Shown one piece after another: positions 5,153 through 5,635 of a stretch of 5,635 nt of DNA (the first letter of the stretch is position 1; each line of letters begins with the position of its first letter). The notes below the pieces were generated by a model, which saw nothing but the letters and a program-made list of their open reading frames with translations, had not been told where the DNA came from and made no database searches. The position numbers and the translations under genes are program-made. Origin of the DNA: Clostridia bacterium (GTDB lineage: Bacteria; Bacillota_E; RBS10-35; JAJYVN01); assembly GCA_027335515.1 (NCBI GenBank), contig DAHWHT010000293.1, positions 1 through 5,635 on the forward strand, read 5' to 3'.

Positions 5153-5635
5153 TCAGCGCAATGCTGCCGGGGCCATCTGCAAAGGCCCCTTCAACTCCGC
5201 GATGCCCTGGCGCACGGTGTGGTGCGGCCGCCAGTCCAGCGCGGCACCCAACCGGCCGAAATCCACCCGGTAGCTGCGCCGTTCCACCGCACCCGTGGGA
5301 TGCTCGATTCTCGCCCCTGGCACCGCCTCCCGCACGAGCGCGGCCAAATCGGCGATGCGGTAGTTTTCGGCGCTGTTGCCTACGTTGAATACACGCGCCG
5401 CCAACGCCTCGGGCGACGTGGTCAACGCGGTCGCGAAGGCCGCCGCGGCGTCCTGGACGTGCAGGAGGGGCCGCCACTGCTGGCCGCCCCCGTGGACCTG
5501 GATCTTGCCCCGCAGGCAGGCATCCCGGGTCATAGCGTTCACGACCAGATCCCAGCGCATCCGCGGCGACCGACCAAACAACGTGGCCTGGCGCAGGTGG
5601 GCCACGACCAGGTCAGCCCCGGCCGCCGCGTCGAT
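5153..5635 (-). CDS. NAD-dependent sugar epimerase/dehydratase (extended SDR), C-terminal part
   Basis: The minus-strand frame is open from the right edge to TGA 5155-5153, giving the last 160 residues. They match the substrate-binding half of nucleotide-sugar epimerases/dehydratases of the extended SDR type. Seen from the edge inward: LRQATLFGRSPRMRWDLVVN, the conserved region after the catalytic Tyr-Lys pair; GKIQVHGGGQQWRPLLHVQD, in which the RP-x-x-HV-x-D motif lines the substrate pocket; FNVGNSAENYRIADLAALV; and the terminal 'LDWRPHHTVRQGI' block, where members carry L-G-W-x-P. The GxxGxxG nucleotide-binding site and YxxxK active site lie outside the window, so activity cannot be checked. 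GTG 5605 is an internal codon, not a start, because family-like sequence continues upstream of it. It probably makes a nucleotide sugar for the same glycan and precedes the methyltransferase by 4 bp in one operon. Substrate unknown; family sure. Confidence 0.92.
   Translation of the reverse strand: MDAAAGADLVVAHLRQATLFGRSPRMRWDLVVNAMTRDACLRGKIQVHGGGQQWRPLLHVQDAAAAFATALTTSPEALAARVFNVGNSAENYRIADLAALVREAVPGARIEHPTGAVERRSYRVDFGRLGAALDWRPHHTVRQGIAELKGPLQMAPAALR

Noticed and set aside
1..5635. CRISPR array, tRNA, rRNA, insertion sequence or phage attachment site
   Set aside because: No regularly spaced repeats, cloverleaf-like sequences, transposase motifs or paired terminal repeats were seen on either strand by eye.

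Overview
The window is very G+C-rich DNA with dense coding. It holds part of a cell-surface polysaccharide (exopolysaccharide or cell-wall glycan) locus. Three things suggest a Gram-positive, high-G+C organism: a short secreted protein ending in an LPKTG sortase signal, strong Shine-Dalgarno sequences (AAGGAGG, AGGAGG, GAGGAGG) and frequent GTG starts. It could be a high-G+C Bacillota of the Symbiobacterium/Thermaerobacter/Limnochordia kind or an actinomycete; the sequence alone does not decide, and no species is claimed.

Layout, left to right. (1) Positions 1-970, minus strand: the N-terminal 323 codons of a polytopic membrane protein of the O-antigen ligase/Wzy_C family, running off the left edge. 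(2) 1065-1748, minus: a small LPXTG-anchored surface protein, upstream of the ligase-like gene and separated from it by 94 bp that contain a hairpin. (3) 1749-2137: a divergent intergenic region with candidate promoter elements for both directions and an inverted repeat in the leader of the plus-strand unit. (4) 2138-3511, plus: a complete polyprenyl-phosphate sugar-1-phosphate transferase (WbaP/WcaJ-type), the enzyme that starts a lipid-linked glycan. (5) 3575-4039, plus: a stand-alone cupin of the mannose-6-phosphate isomerase C-terminal-domain type. (6) 4040-4263: a convergent gap with two strong hairpins. (7) 4264-5148, minus: an FkbM-family SAM methyltransferase. (8) 5153-5635, minus: the C-terminal part of an NAD-dependent sugar epimerase/dehydratase, running off the right edge and set only 4 bp upstream of the methyltransferase.

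Together the genes suggest a pathway. The epimerase and perhaps the cupin shape sugar precursors, the sugar transferase loads the first sugar phosphate onto undecaprenyl phosphate, and the FkbM enzyme O-methylates sugar residues. The ligase/polymerase-like protein then polymerises or transfers the finished glycan outside the membrane. The neighbouring LPXTG protein may be a cell-wall partner or even an acceptor; that last link is inference from position only. The genes lie in three transcription units of alternating direction, which fits a patchwork glycan locus more than one long operon.
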